DNA of 64,000 nt from CAYQEC01 sp964569015 (GTDB lineage Bacteria; Actinomycetota; Acidimicrobiia; Spongiisociales; UBA5794), in contig CAZMSN010000001.1 in assembly GCA_964569015.1 (NCBI GenBank), positions 1 to 64,000 of the forward strand, in the 5' to 3' direction. Both the position numbers and the translations under genes were made by a program. This document shows positions 32,899-41,913 of the stretch, piece by piece. Positions within the stretch are counted from its first letter, which is position 1. Every line of letters begins with the position of its first letter. The notes under the pieces were generated by a model, which saw only the letters and a list, made by a program, of their open reading frames with translations, made no database searches and had not been told where the DNA came from.

Positions 32899-34056
32899 GT
32901 GGAGATCGAGATCGGTATCGCCAAGTCTGGTCGTCGCGCCTGGGGCTTCGACGACATCGCCATCGTTCCATCGAGACGGACACGGGATCCGGACGACATC
33001 GACCTGAGTTGGGAGATCGACGCTTTCACTTTCGACCTGCCGATGATGGCCTCGGCGATGGACTCGGCGGTGAGTCCTGCAACCGCCATCGAGATTGGCC
33101 GTCTCGGCGGGTTGGCCGTCCTCAATCTCGAAGGCTTGTGGACGCGATACGAAGACCCGACCCCGGCCTATGCCAAGATCGCGGCTGCCTCCACCGAGGA
33201 CGCCACCCGCACGATCCAGGAGGTCTATGAGGCCCCGGTGAACCCGGAGTTGATCGGGCCCCGCATCGAGGAGATCAAGGCGTCCGGCGTGCTCACTGCT
33301 GCCAGCCTCACGCCACAGCACGTCGAGCGATACCAGCAGGAGGCCCTGGCCGCCGGGCTGGACATCCTCGTTATTCAGGGCACCGTCGTGTCGGCCGAGC
33401 ACGTCTCGACGCAAACAGAGCCGCTCGACCTCTTCCGGTTCATCGCCGCCTGCGAGGTTCCTGTCATCGTTGGCGGATGTGCCTCCTACTCGGGGGCGCT
33501 GCACCTCATGCGCACCGGCGCGGCCGGCGTGCTCGTCGGGGTCGGGCCGGGCGCGGCCTGTACCTCACGGGGTGTGCTCGGCATCGGGGTGCCACAGGCG
33601 ACGGCGATCGCCGACGCATCGGGAGCCCGTACTCGGTACCTCGAGGAGACCGGACGGTACGTTCACGTCATTGCCGACGGTGGCATGATCACCGGTGGGG
33701 ACATCGCAAAGGCCATCGCCTGCGGCGCCGACAGCGTCATGCTGGGCTCACCGCTGACAGCGGCCGACGAGGCCCCGGCCCACGGCTACCACTGGGGCAT
33801 GGCGACCTTCCATCCCACCCTGCCCCGGGGCACTCGGGTCGCGACCGGGCGTCTCGGAACGCTCGAGGAGATCATGGTCGGCCCTGCTCACGAGAACGAC
33901 GGCCGCCGCAACCTCTTCGGGGCTCTCCGCACGTCGATGGCAACAACGGGCCACGCCAACATCAAGGAGTTCCAGAAGGCCGAGGTGATGGTGGCGCCGG
34001 CTCTCCAGACCGAGGGCAAGCAGTTGCAGCGCTCCCAAAACGTCGGCATGGGCTGA
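32899..34056 (+). CDS. guaB3: GuaB3 family IMP dehydrogenase-related protein
   Basis: The 385-residue barrel protein is the actinobacterial IMP dehydrogenase paralogue GuaB3, which lacks CBS domains. The active-site loop GVGPGAACTSRGVLGIGVPQ (around residue 212) keeps the Cys, and VIADGGMITGGDIAKAIA is the phosphate-binding region. Whether GuaB3 makes XMP or acts as a GMP reductase-like enzyme differs between groups. The start is GTG 32899 (MEIEIGIAKSGRRAWGF). It overlaps guaA by one base (TGATG). Confidence 0.93.
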   Translation: MEIEIGIAKSGRRAWGFDDIAIVPSRRTRDPDDIDLSWEIDAFTFDLPMMASAMDSAVSPATAIEIGRLGGLAVLNLEGLWTRYEDPTPAYAKIAAASTEDATRTIQEVYEAPVNPELIGPRIEEIKASGVLTAASLTPQHVERYQQEALAAGLDILVIQGTVVSAEHVSTQTEPLDLFRFIAACEVPVIVGGCASYSGALHLMRTGAAGVLVGVGPGAACTSRGVLGIGVPQATAIADASGARTRYLEETGRYVHVIADGGMITGGDIAKAIACGADSVMLGSPLTAADEAPAHGYHWGMATFHPTLPRGTRVATGRLGTLEEIMVGPAHENDGRRNLFGALRTSMATTGHANIKEFQKAEVMVAPALQTEGKQLQRSQNVGMG

Positions 34057-35624
34057 TGGCCAAGGCGACGAGTTCGGTGGGGAGTGCTGTGACGGGGGAT
34101 CTCGACCGGGTCCTGGTCGTCGATTTCGGCGCACAGTACGCCCATCTCATCGCACGTCGCGTCCGCGAGGCACACGTCTACTCCGAGATCGTGCCGCGAG
34201 ACGTCACGGCGGCCCAGGTTCGGGACCGGAACCCGCTAGGCATCATCCTGTCCGGAGGTCCCCCATCGGTGTATGCCGAGGACGCCTACGATCTCGACCG
34301 CGACATCCTCGAGCTCGGGATCCCGATCCTGGGCATCTGCTACGGGCACATGATCCTGGCGCAGGCTCTCGGCGGCACGGTCGCCCGCACCGGCGCCGCC
34401 GAGTACGGCAGAGCTGAGCTGGCGGTGAACGGCGGGCTGCTCTTTGCAGGCCAGCCGGATCAGCAGTTCGTGTGGATGAGCCACGGCGACACCGTGACCG
34501 CGGCGCCCGAGGGGTTTCGGGTCACGGCGGCGACGGTGGGCTCGCCCGTGGCGGCGATGGAGCACGAGGGCCGCGCGATATACGGCGTGCAGTTCCATCC
34601 CGAGGTGGTGCACACCGAGCGTGGCCGGGACATCCTCAAGCAGTTCCTGTACCAGGCCTGCGGGGCCCGCCCCACCTGGACGCATGTCGGGATCATCGAG
34701 CAGTCGGTGGCGGCGATTCGGGCCGCGGTGGGGAAGGACCGGGTCATCTGTGGGCTCTCGGGCGGGGTGGACTCATCGGTGGCGGCGGCCATGGTGCACA
34801 AGGCGATCGGAGACCAGCTCGTTTGCGTCTTCGTGGACCACGGGTTGTTGCGGAAAGGGGAGGCCGCCCAGGTCGAGGAGACTTTCCGGACGACGTTCCG
34901 CACCAATCTGGTTCGCGTCGAAGCCGAGGATCGTTTCCTCGAGCGCCTGGCAGGCGTCGCCGATCCTGAGGAGAAGCGCAAGATCATCGGCGAGACCTTC
35001 ATCAGGGTGTTCGAGGAAGTCGCCTCCAGCTTCAAGGATGCCCGTTTCTTGGTGCAGGGCACTCTGTATCCCGACGTCATCGAATCGGGAACCAAGGATG
35101 CCGCAATGATCAAGAGCCACCACAACGTTGGCGGCTTGCCCGACGACATGGAACTCGAGCTCATCGAGCCGTTGCGGGACCTCTTCAAAGACGAGGTGCG
35201 TGCTGTCGGGGAGGAGTTGGGTCTTCCCGAGGAGATCGTGTGGCGCCAACCGTTCCCCGGGCCCGGCCTGGCGGTGCGAATCATCGGCGAGGTGACACGC
35301 GAGCGCCTCGACGTGCTGCGATCCGCCGACGCCATCGTGCTCGAGGAGATTCGGCGGGCCGGCCTCTACCGTGAGTTGTGGCAGACCTTCGGGATTCTTC
35401 CCGCCATTCGGTCGGTCGGGGTGCAAGGAGACGGCCGCACCTACGCGTATCCCTTGATCGTGCGGGCCGTTACCAGCGATGATGCTATGACGGCCGATTG
35501 GGCTCGTCTTCCCTACGACGTTCTGGAGCGCATTTCGTCGCGGGTGATCAACGAGGTGCCGGGCATCAATCGTGTCGCATACGACATTTCGTCCAAGCCA
35601 CCAGCCACGATTGAGTGGGAGTAG
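34056..35624 (+). CDS. guaA: GMP synthase (glutamine-hydrolysing)
   Basis: GuaA aminates XMP to GMP. The 522 residues begin with a class I glutamine amidotransferase domain (nucleophile in ILGICYGHM near residue 95; HPE of QFHPEVVH), then the ATP pyrophosphatase loop SGGVDSSV near residue 232 and the dimerization domain ending SKPPATIEWE. The ATG overlaps the guaB3 stop, forming a guanine-nucleotide operon. Confidence 0.97.
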   Translation: MAKATSSVGSAVTGDLDRVLVVDFGAQYAHLIARRVREAHVYSEIVPRDVTAAQVRDRNPLGIILSGGPPSVYAEDAYDLDRDILELGIPILGICYGHMILAQALGGTVARTGAAEYGRAELAVNGGLLFAGQPDQQFVWMSHGDTVTAAPEGFRVTAATVGSPVAAMEHEGRAIYGVQFHPEVVHTERGRDILKQFLYQACGARPTWTHVGIIEQSVAAIRAAVGKDRVICGLSGGVDSSVAAAMVHKAIGDQLVCVFVDHGLLRKGEAAQVEETFRTTFRTNLVRVEAEDRFLERLAGVADPEEKRKIIGETFIRVFEEVASSFKDARFLVQGTLYPDVIESGTKDAAMIKSHHNVGGLPDDMELELIEPLRDLFKDEVRAVGEELGLPEEIVWRQPFPGPGLAVRIIGEVTRERLDVLRSADAIVLEEIRRAGLYRELWQTFGILPAIRSVGVQGDGRTYAYPLIVRAVTSDDAMTADWARLPYDVLERISSRVINEVPGINRVAYDISSKPPATIEWE

Positions 35625-35739
35625 CGGCCGCCTTGCGAAGCGGCGCCTGATCCGAGACCTCAAGCTGGCGGGCTATTGGGTCGATATCCAGTGCATCGTG
35701 TCCCGTCGCGGGGCTGTTTCGTCGACCGAGGGGTTGTCC

Positions 35740-38348
35740 GTGAACTGGAGCGCTGATCCGGAGCTTCAGCAGATGTTCCTCGAGGAACTCGAGGAGCGGG
35801 TGGCGCGCCTGGTCGAGGGTGGCCAGGCGATGCAGCGCGGCGAGGTGGACTCGGAGTTGTCGGGAGCGATGCTGCGCGAAGGGCACACCATCAAGGGCAC
35901 TTCTCGCGTCATGGGATACGAGGCGATCTCCCGTGCCGGCTGGCTGATCGAGCAATTGTGGCGAGGGATTCAGCACGGCGACGTCGATCCCTACCCCAAT
36001 CTCGGCCGTGCCGTCGAGGCGTTGGCGAAGACGCTTCTGGCGGCGGCTGCCGCTGATCCGGATGCGGGCACGCCCGAACTCGCCGAGGCGATCGCCAAGC
36101 TCAATCGTGTCAGTGGCGTTGGCGGAGACGATGACCCGACCGGCGCTCCTCCTCCCTCGCCACCGCCTCCTCCAACCGCTCCTTCTCCACCGCCACCGGC
36201 GGCGCCTCCGCCGATTGCCCAAGGCCCGGAGGGGGGCGGCGCGGCCGAGTCATCCGATGTGGTCGAGAAGGAGCCGGAGCCCGAAGAGGTCGAGAAGGAG
36301 CCGGAGCCCGAAGAGGTCGAGAAGGAGCCGGAACCCGANNNNNNNNNNNNNNNNNNNNNNNNNNNNNNNNNNNNNNNNNNNNNNNNNNNNNNNNNNNNNN
36401 NNNNNNNNNNNNNNNNNNNNNNNNNNNNNNNNNNNNNNAAGAGGTCGAGAAGGAGCCGGAGCCCGAAGAGGTCGAGAAGGAGCCGGAACCCGAGGAGAGC
36501 AAGGGCGCCACGGTGGTGCGGCTGCCGGGGGCCTTCGAGGCGATGCGCGAGGCGAGACGGCCGGTTGAGGCTGCCGAGGCACCGGTGGTAACTCCCGAAG
36601 CATCCGCCGAGCCGGTTGCGACGGAACAGAGGGCTGAGGACCGGGCTGAGCCTCCTGAGTCCACTCACATCGAGATCGACGCCGACGAGGCCGCGAAATG
36701 GGCAGGCAGTGCCACGGTCAGCGGCCCTGATCTCGGTGGCCTGCTCGGCGCGCTCGAATCGTGGGCGACCGGCGAGACCATGATGGTGAGTGCCGGACGC
36801 CTTTATCGCCTCATCAACTACGTCGCCGGGGTCCGAATCGAGCTGCAAGCGCTCACGAAACGCCTCGGAGCGATGCCGACGGCCGATATCTCCGATGAGT
36901 ACCTGAACGCGGTCCGTAAGGACATCGAGACCATCGCTGCTACCACGGTGGAACTCGAGGCAGATGCCCTCGGCCTCGCTGCCGTCCCGGTGAAGGAGAT
37001 GAGCAACACCCTTCCCCAGCTGGTGCGGTATCTCTCGAAGAAGCTCGGGAAAGAGGTCCGCTTCGAGATCGTCGGTGACGAGGATCTGGCTCTCGATCGT
37101 CAGGTGCTCGACATGGTGTCCGATCCGATCCGCCAGCTCATCGTCAATGCCCTCTATCACGGCATCGAGATGCCCGCCGAGCGTGAGGCTGCAGGCAAGA
37201 CCGCGACCGGCCTTGTGTCCCTCACCATGACGATCAAGAACCACAAGCTCGAGGTCATCGTGAGCGACGATGGCGCCGGGATCGATTGGCCCGCAGTGCG
37301 CATGGCCGCGGTGGAACAGGGCTACTACGAGGCGAGCGAGCCGAGCGATCCCGAGAAGCTGCGGCCGATCCTCTTCTTCCCGGGCTTCTCGACCGCCCCC
37401 GACAGCGAGCTGGGCTCGTTGGGATCGGGGCTCAGCACCGTCGCCGACGCCGTGGAGTCCCTCTACGGGCGGATCCGACTCGATTCGGCGGAGAATGGCA
37501 CCACGGTCACGGTGATGGTGCCCACCACTCGCGACCTCCAGCGTGTCCTGATCGTCGATGCCGGCAACATGAAGTGGGGGATTCCCGAGGCGGCGATCGA
37601 GGAGGTGATTCCGGTTGCCGGCGCCGGTGTCGTCACGGTGGGAGGCCGCCGCACTCTGCGCATCGGCGACCAGGAGCACAGGGTCGTCAGCCTGGCCGAC
37701 CTCGTCGGTGCCACCGATCCACGCCCGGAGACCAAGTTCGTGCGGCTGGCCCACCGGATCGGGTGTGCCGCAGTCGGCGTGCAGCGGGTGCTCGGCGTCC
37801 GTGAGGTCGCCGCCAAGGAATTGGGCCCGCTGCTCGTCGGCCCATCGCACATCACCGGCGCCGCCCTGCTCGGAGGAGGCGACGTGGTCTTGCTGCTGGA
37901 TGCCGGATCGCTCGTGCAGCGGTCCCAGGACGTGCCGCGACCCCTCACCCCCGGTGCGAGAGTGCTGGTGGTCGACGATTCGCAGGGTGCCCGCGCCGTG
38001 GTCTCGGGGGCGCTGGCCTCCAGCGGATTCACCACGAGTGTCGCAGGGAGCGCCGCCGAAGCTCTCGAGGTGCTCGCCGAGCAGGAGGTCGACGCGTTGG
38101 TCGTCGATTTCTCGATGCCCAACGAGGACGGGGTTGCCCTCGTGGATCAGGTTCGCAAGGGCTACACCGGCCTGCCGATCATCATGCTCTCCGGTGTCGC
38201 CACCCCCGAAGATCAGGAACGGGCGGTGAATGCCGGAGTCGACGCGTTCTTCAACAAGGCCGACTTCCGCGAGGGCGCGCTCGCCGAAGCGCTCCGCGCG
38301 ACCCTCGAATCTGCCGCGGCACAGAAAGGAACGGCGGTCGGATCATGA
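35740..38348 (+). CDS. CheA-like hybrid histidine kinase (Hpt - repeat linker - kinase - CheW - receiver), interrupted by an assembly gap
   Basis: The gene starts with GTG 35740 (GAGGGG six to seven bases before). An Hpt domain carries the phosphorylated His in LREGHTIKGTSRVMGY near residue 50. A Pro-rich then VEKEPEPEE-repeat linker follows and contains 100 N. After the gap come a CheA-type dimerization region (VSAGRLYRLINYVAGVRIEL), the ATPase domain with N-box QLIVNALYHGIEMP, G1 VSDDGAGIDW and G2 GSLGSGLSTV, a CheW-like domain (VDAGNMKWGIPEAAIEEVI) and a receiver with DALVVDFSMPNEDG. The frame differs across the N run, explained by its arbitrary length. Input signals and partners are not visible. 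Confidence 0.85.
36262..36497 (+). repeat. 27-base tandem repeat in the kinase linker
   Basis: Units start at 36262, 36289 and 36316 before the gap and at 36444 and 36471 after it. Each encodes VEKEPEPEE (9 residues, nearly identical at DNA level). The true copy number is hidden by the N run. A true gap of 26, 53, 80, 107 (and so on) bases would keep the repeat in phase and restore the reading frame. Confidence 0.9.
36339..36438. other. Assembly gap (100 N)
   Basis: Exactly 100 N inside the 27-base repeat is a placeholder of unknown length. Repeat collapse during assembly is the likely cause. The apparent frame change in the kinase gene should not be read as a mutation. Confidence 0.95.
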
Positions 38349-39328
38349 AGATTCTGGTTGCCGACGACAGTGCGGTCCTCCGGGGGGCCGTGCGCCGTCT
38401 CCTCGAAGCCGCGGAGTTCGAGGTCGTCGATGCCGAGGACGGGGTCGACGCCATCACTCGCTTCTACGAGCAGCAGCCGGATCTCGTGCTGCTCGACGTC
38501 ACCATGCCCCGGCTCACCGGCTATGTGGTCTGCCGGCTCATCAAGGAGGATCCGGTGCTGGGCCACACCCCGGTGCTCATCCTCACGGGCCGCGATTCGG
38601 CTGAGGACCGCTATTGGGCCGATCGTTCCGGCGCCGACGGGTACATCACCAAGGATGCGCTCGGCGAGAGCCTGGTTCATTCCGTCCAGCAGACCCTGGC
38701 GACGAGGGCCCTCACGGAGCTGACCCGCTCGGTCGCCGACGCCCCGGCCCTCGGCGCGACGGACGTGCTCACCCGGGTGTGCGAGATGCTCGACCGCAAG
38801 CTGTTCGAGGCGACGGTCGTCAACGAGATCATCGAGATCGGGGCTCGTTCGCTGCGATTCGACGAGACGATTTCCGCCGTCGTCGAGCAGATCGGCCGTC
38901 TGGTGTCGTTCGACGTCTGTGGAATCGCGCTCGTGTCGGTGGGGCGGCTGTATGCCCTGGCGGGGGGCCGCGTTCACCAGACCGAGATCGACGAGATGAC
39001 CGGCCTCGCGAACCGGCACCTCCGGGCGATCGCCGGCCCAGTGGACGAACGTGGGCTCGAGCTGGTCATGCTCGAGGGAACCATCGACGATGATGAGCCG
39101 CCGCGCTCCCTCGCCTCGGTCTATGCCACGGCGCTCCTGGTGCACCGCGAAGTCATCGGCATGCTCGTGCTCTCCTCCTTCAGTGCGGGAGCCTTCCCCG
39201 ACCAGGTGATCCGGACCATGCGGATGATCGAGAACGCCGTCGCCACCGTGGTGGATGCCGCTTGGGCCTACGAGGAGACCGTCACCGCGGCGGCACGTGC
39301 GAGCCTCTCGGCCCTCTCCGGCTTCTGA
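38345..39328 (+). CDS. Response regulator with receiver and GAF-like domain
   Basis: The 327-residue protein has an N-terminal receiver (KILVADDSAVLRGAVRR; phosphorylation Asp in LVLLDVTMPRLTG near residue 53; Lys in YITKDALG) and, from about residue 165, a GAF-like sensory domain. It has no DNA-binding or enzymatic output domain that I can recognise. Its ATG overlaps the kinase stop (ATGA), so the two form one signalling pair. Confidence 0.85.
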   Translation: MKILVADDSAVLRGAVRRLLEAAEFEVVDAEDGVDAITRFYEQQPDLVLLDVTMPRLTGYVVCRLIKEDPVLGHTPVLILTGRDSAEDRYWADRSGADGYITKDALGESLVHSVQQTLATRALTELTRSVADAPALGATDVLTRVCEMLDRKLFEATVVNEIIEIGARSLRFDETISAVVEQIGRLVSFDVCGIALVSVGRLYALAGGRVHQTEIDEMTGLANRHLRAIAGPVDERGLELVMLEGTIDDDEPPRSLASVYATALLVHREVIGMLVLSSFSAGAFPDQVIRTMRMIENAVATVVDAAWAYEETVTAAARASLSALSGF

Positions 39329-39389
39329 GCCTCGCCTCGGCTCTCCGTCGATCCGTCTTACCGCTGTGTAGTTCAGATCCTCCGGTTCG

Positions 39390-39395
39390 TATAAT
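39390..39395 (+). promoter_or_regulatory. -10 box (TATAAT) of pcrA
   Basis: A perfect TATAAT ends nine bases before the pcrA ATG at 39405, the spacing of a leaderless mRNA. A convincing -35 is absent. Confidence 0.55.
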
Positions 39396-39404
39396 CGTCG
39401 CCGC

Positions 39405-41579
39405 ATGCCGGATTCCGCTCTCTTCGAGAACCTCAATCCCGCCCAGCGTGAAGCGGTCGCCGCCATCGACGGGCCGATGCTGGTTGTGGCTGGCGCCGGG
39501 TCGGGCAAGACGAGGGTGCTCACCCAGCGGGTCGCTCACCTGATCCGCGACCACGGCGTTTCTCCGTACGCCATCCTCGCCATCACGTTCACCAACAAGG
39601 CCGCCCAAGAGATGAAGGACCGGGTGGCGGCCCTGGTCGGCCCGGTGGCGCGGTCCATGTGGGTCTCCACTTTCCACAGCGCGTGCTCGCGGATCCTGCG
39701 GCGGGAAGCGCACCGGCTCGGATACCGATCGGCGTTCTCGATCTACGACCAGGCCGATTCGTTGCGGCTGTTGACGCTGTGCATCCACGATCTCGACCTC
39801 GATCCAAAACGGTTCCCTCCCCGGCGGATCCAGGCGACGATCTCAAAGAACAAGAACGAGCTCGTCGACTACGAGACATTCGGCCACCGCGAGCTGGGCT
39901 TCTACCACGAGAGGGTGGCCGACGTGTACCGCCTCTACCAGCAGCGTCTGGTCGAGGCATCGGCGATGGACTTCGACGACCTGCTCATGATCACGGTCGA
40001 GCTGTTCCAGGCGTTCCCGGAGGTGCTCGCCCACTACCAGAGCCGGTTTCAGTACGTGCTCGTCGACGAGTATCAGGACACCAATCACGCCCAGTACGTG
40101 CTGGTCAAGCTCCTCACCGAACAGCATCAGAACCTCTGCGTCGTCGGCGACGCCGATCAATCGATCTACGCGTTCCGGGGCGCCGATATCCGCAACATCA
40201 ACGAGTTCGAGAAGGACTTTCCCGACGCCCGCATCGTCCTGCTCGAACAGAACTATCGGTCCGCCCAGACGATCCTCGAGTCCGCAAACGCGGTGATCGT
40301 CAACAATCCATCCCGCAAGCCGAAGCGGCTGTGGACGGATCTCGGCGAGGGCGATCCCGTGACCACCTTCGAGGCCGAGGACGAGCACGATGAGGCGGCT
40401 TTCGTTGCCGAGCAGATAGGAGCGCTCCGCAAGAAGGGGCGGCCGCTCAGGGACTTCGCAGTGTTCTATCGCACCAACGCTCAGAGCCGAGTTGTCGAGG
40501 AGACACTCGTCAAGTACCACTTGCCGTACCAGGTCATCGGGGGCCTCAAGTACTACGACCGCCGCGAGGTGAAGGACGTGCTCGCCTACCTGCGGGTGAT
40601 CATCAATCCCGACGACGTCGTGGCGCTCAAACGCATCATCAACGTCCCGAAGCGGGCCATCGGCGCCACCAGCGTCGCCCACCTCGACCGCCAGGTCGAA
40701 CGGGAGGGGATTCCGTTCCACCAGGCACTTCGCTGTGCCAGCGACAACACGGCCCTCTCCGCCAGGGCACAGCGGGCGATGGCGGAGTTCGTGGCGCTGC
40801 TCGACCATCTCGATGCGGCGGCCGCCGCGGGGCCACAGGCGGCGCTGGAGGCGATTCTCGCCGAGACCGGATACATGGACATGGTGCGGTCGGAGAGCAC
40901 GATCGAGGCTATGGGGCGCGAGGAGAATCTCAAGGAGTTGATCTCGGCGGCCGCCGATTTCGAGGAGACCGGCCCTGCCACCTTGGGCCCGGCCGACTGG
41001 GACGAGCTCGACGGGCTGGCGCGAGTGGAGCTCTTCCTGGAATCGGTCAGCCTGGTCACCGATGTCGATTCTCTCGAGGTCGGCGAGACCGTCACGCTGA
41101 TGACTCTCCACAACGCCAAGGGCCTCGAGTTCCCGGTGGTGTTCATCCTGGGGCTCGAGGACGGCGTGTTTCCCCACATGCGCTCGCTGGGAGACCCGGC
41201 CGAGCTCGAGGAGGAACGCCGCCTCTGCTACGTGGGGATAACCCGGGCGATGGAGAAGCTCTTCCTGACACGGGCGTGGAGCCGGAGTCTGTGGGGATCG
41301 AACAACTACAACCCGCCCAGCCGGTTCCTCGACGAGATCCCCGATCGCTTGACGCGCGAGGCGAAACGCAAGCGGAAGCCTTCCATGGAGAGCTCCCGAC
41401 ATGCGACGCTCGGCAGCACGGATCTCGCAGACGGCGACCGGGTGCGGCATACCCACTGGGGGCAGGGGACCGTGCGGCGGGTCATCGGATCGGGCGATCG
41501 CGCCGAGGCCATCGTCGATTTCGACCAGCAGGGCACCAAGACGCTCTTGCTCGCCTGGGCTCCGCTCGAGAAGGCTTGA
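39405..41579 (+). CDS. pcrA: ATP-dependent DNA helicase, UvrD/PcrA type
   Basis: The 724-residue superfamily 1 helicase (3-to-5 direction) works in repair and replication. Motifs are visible in order: LNPAQREAVAAIDGPMLV (Q motif), VVAGAGSGKTRVL (Walker A, near residue 30), DEYQDTNHAQYVL (motif II), GDADQSIYAFRGAD (III), QNYRSAQTIL (IV), TLMTLHNAKGLEFPVVFI and VGITRAMEKL (VI). The C-terminal part has the PcrA-type DRVRHTHWGQGTVRRV module. It begins with a TATAAT box just before the ATG. Confidence 0.97.
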   Translation: MPDSALFENLNPAQREAVAAIDGPMLVVAGAGSGKTRVLTQRVAHLIRDHGVSPYAILAITFTNKAAQEMKDRVAALVGPVARSMWVSTFHSACSRILRREAHRLGYRSAFSIYDQADSLRLLTLCIHDLDLDPKRFPPRRIQATISKNKNELVDYETFGHRELGFYHERVADVYRLYQQRLVEASAMDFDDLLMITVELFQAFPEVLAHYQSRFQYVLVDEYQDTNHAQYVLVKLLTEQHQNLCVVGDADQSIYAFRGADIRNINEFEKDFPDARIVLLEQNYRSAQTILESANAVIVNNPSRKPKRLWTDLGEGDPVTTFEAEDEHDEAAFVAEQIGALRKKGRPLRDFAVFYRTNAQSRVVEETLVKYHLPYQVIGGLKYYDRREVKDVLAYLRVIINPDDVVALKRIINVPKRAIGATSVAHLDRQVEREGIPFHQALRCASDNTALSARAQRAMAEFVALLDHLDAAAAAGPQAALEAILAETGYMDMVRSESTIEAMGREENLKELISAAADFEETGPATLGPADWDELDGLARVELFLESVSLVTDVDSLEVGETVTLMTLHNAKGLEFPVVFILGLEDGVFPHMRSLGDPAELEEERRLCYVGITRAMEKLFLTRAWSRSLWGSNNYNPPSRFLDEIPDRLTREAKRKRKPSMESSRHATLGSTDLADGDRVRHTHWGQGTVRRVIGSGDRAEAIVDFDQQGTKTLLLAWAPLEKA

Positions 41580-41637
41580 GGACCCCGGTTCGGGCCTCGG
41601 TGCCGGGCTGTGGGCGCCGACTAGTCTCGATCACCGT

Positions 41638-41847
41638 ATGGGCACACGCATCCTCATCGCCGAGGCCGATCTGGACGGCCACGATCGGGACCCTGGGGTC
41701 GTTGCCGTCGGGCGCTGCGGCGGGGGCTTCATTCCCAATGAGGGCGTTCCGCTGCCGGCCGAAGCGAACCCGGCCGGGTCCTTCGTCCCTGGAACCCCTC
41801 TCGACGGGGTGACGCGGTGGGTCGACGAGCCCGTGTCGCGAAGCTGA
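41638..41847 (+). CDS. Small ORF (69 aa) with a B12-binding-like start
   Basis: MGTRILIAEADLDGHDRD resembles the first strand and cobalamin His loop (RVLVAKPGLDGHDRG) of methylmalonyl-CoA-mutase-type B12 domains, but the following Gly is Asp and after residue 18 no similarity continues in any forward frame that I can see. It may be a remnant of a mutase small domain or an unrelated small protein. It has no clear ribosome-binding site; TAGTCT lies at 41622-41627. Confidence 0.4.
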   Translation: MGTRILIAEADLDGHDRDPGVVAVGRCGGGFIPNEGVPLPAEANPAGSFVPGTPLDGVTRWVDEPVSRS

Positions 41848-41913
41848 TCGTATGGCAGTGGCCCGCCTTCCGAGCACCAGTCGCCCCACTTGCCGGTGGC
41901 AGGAGGGCGGCCG

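Noticed and set aside
36339..36600. Frameshift in the kinase gene
   Set aside because: The frame change falls across an N run of arbitrary length within a repeat, so it is an assembly effect.
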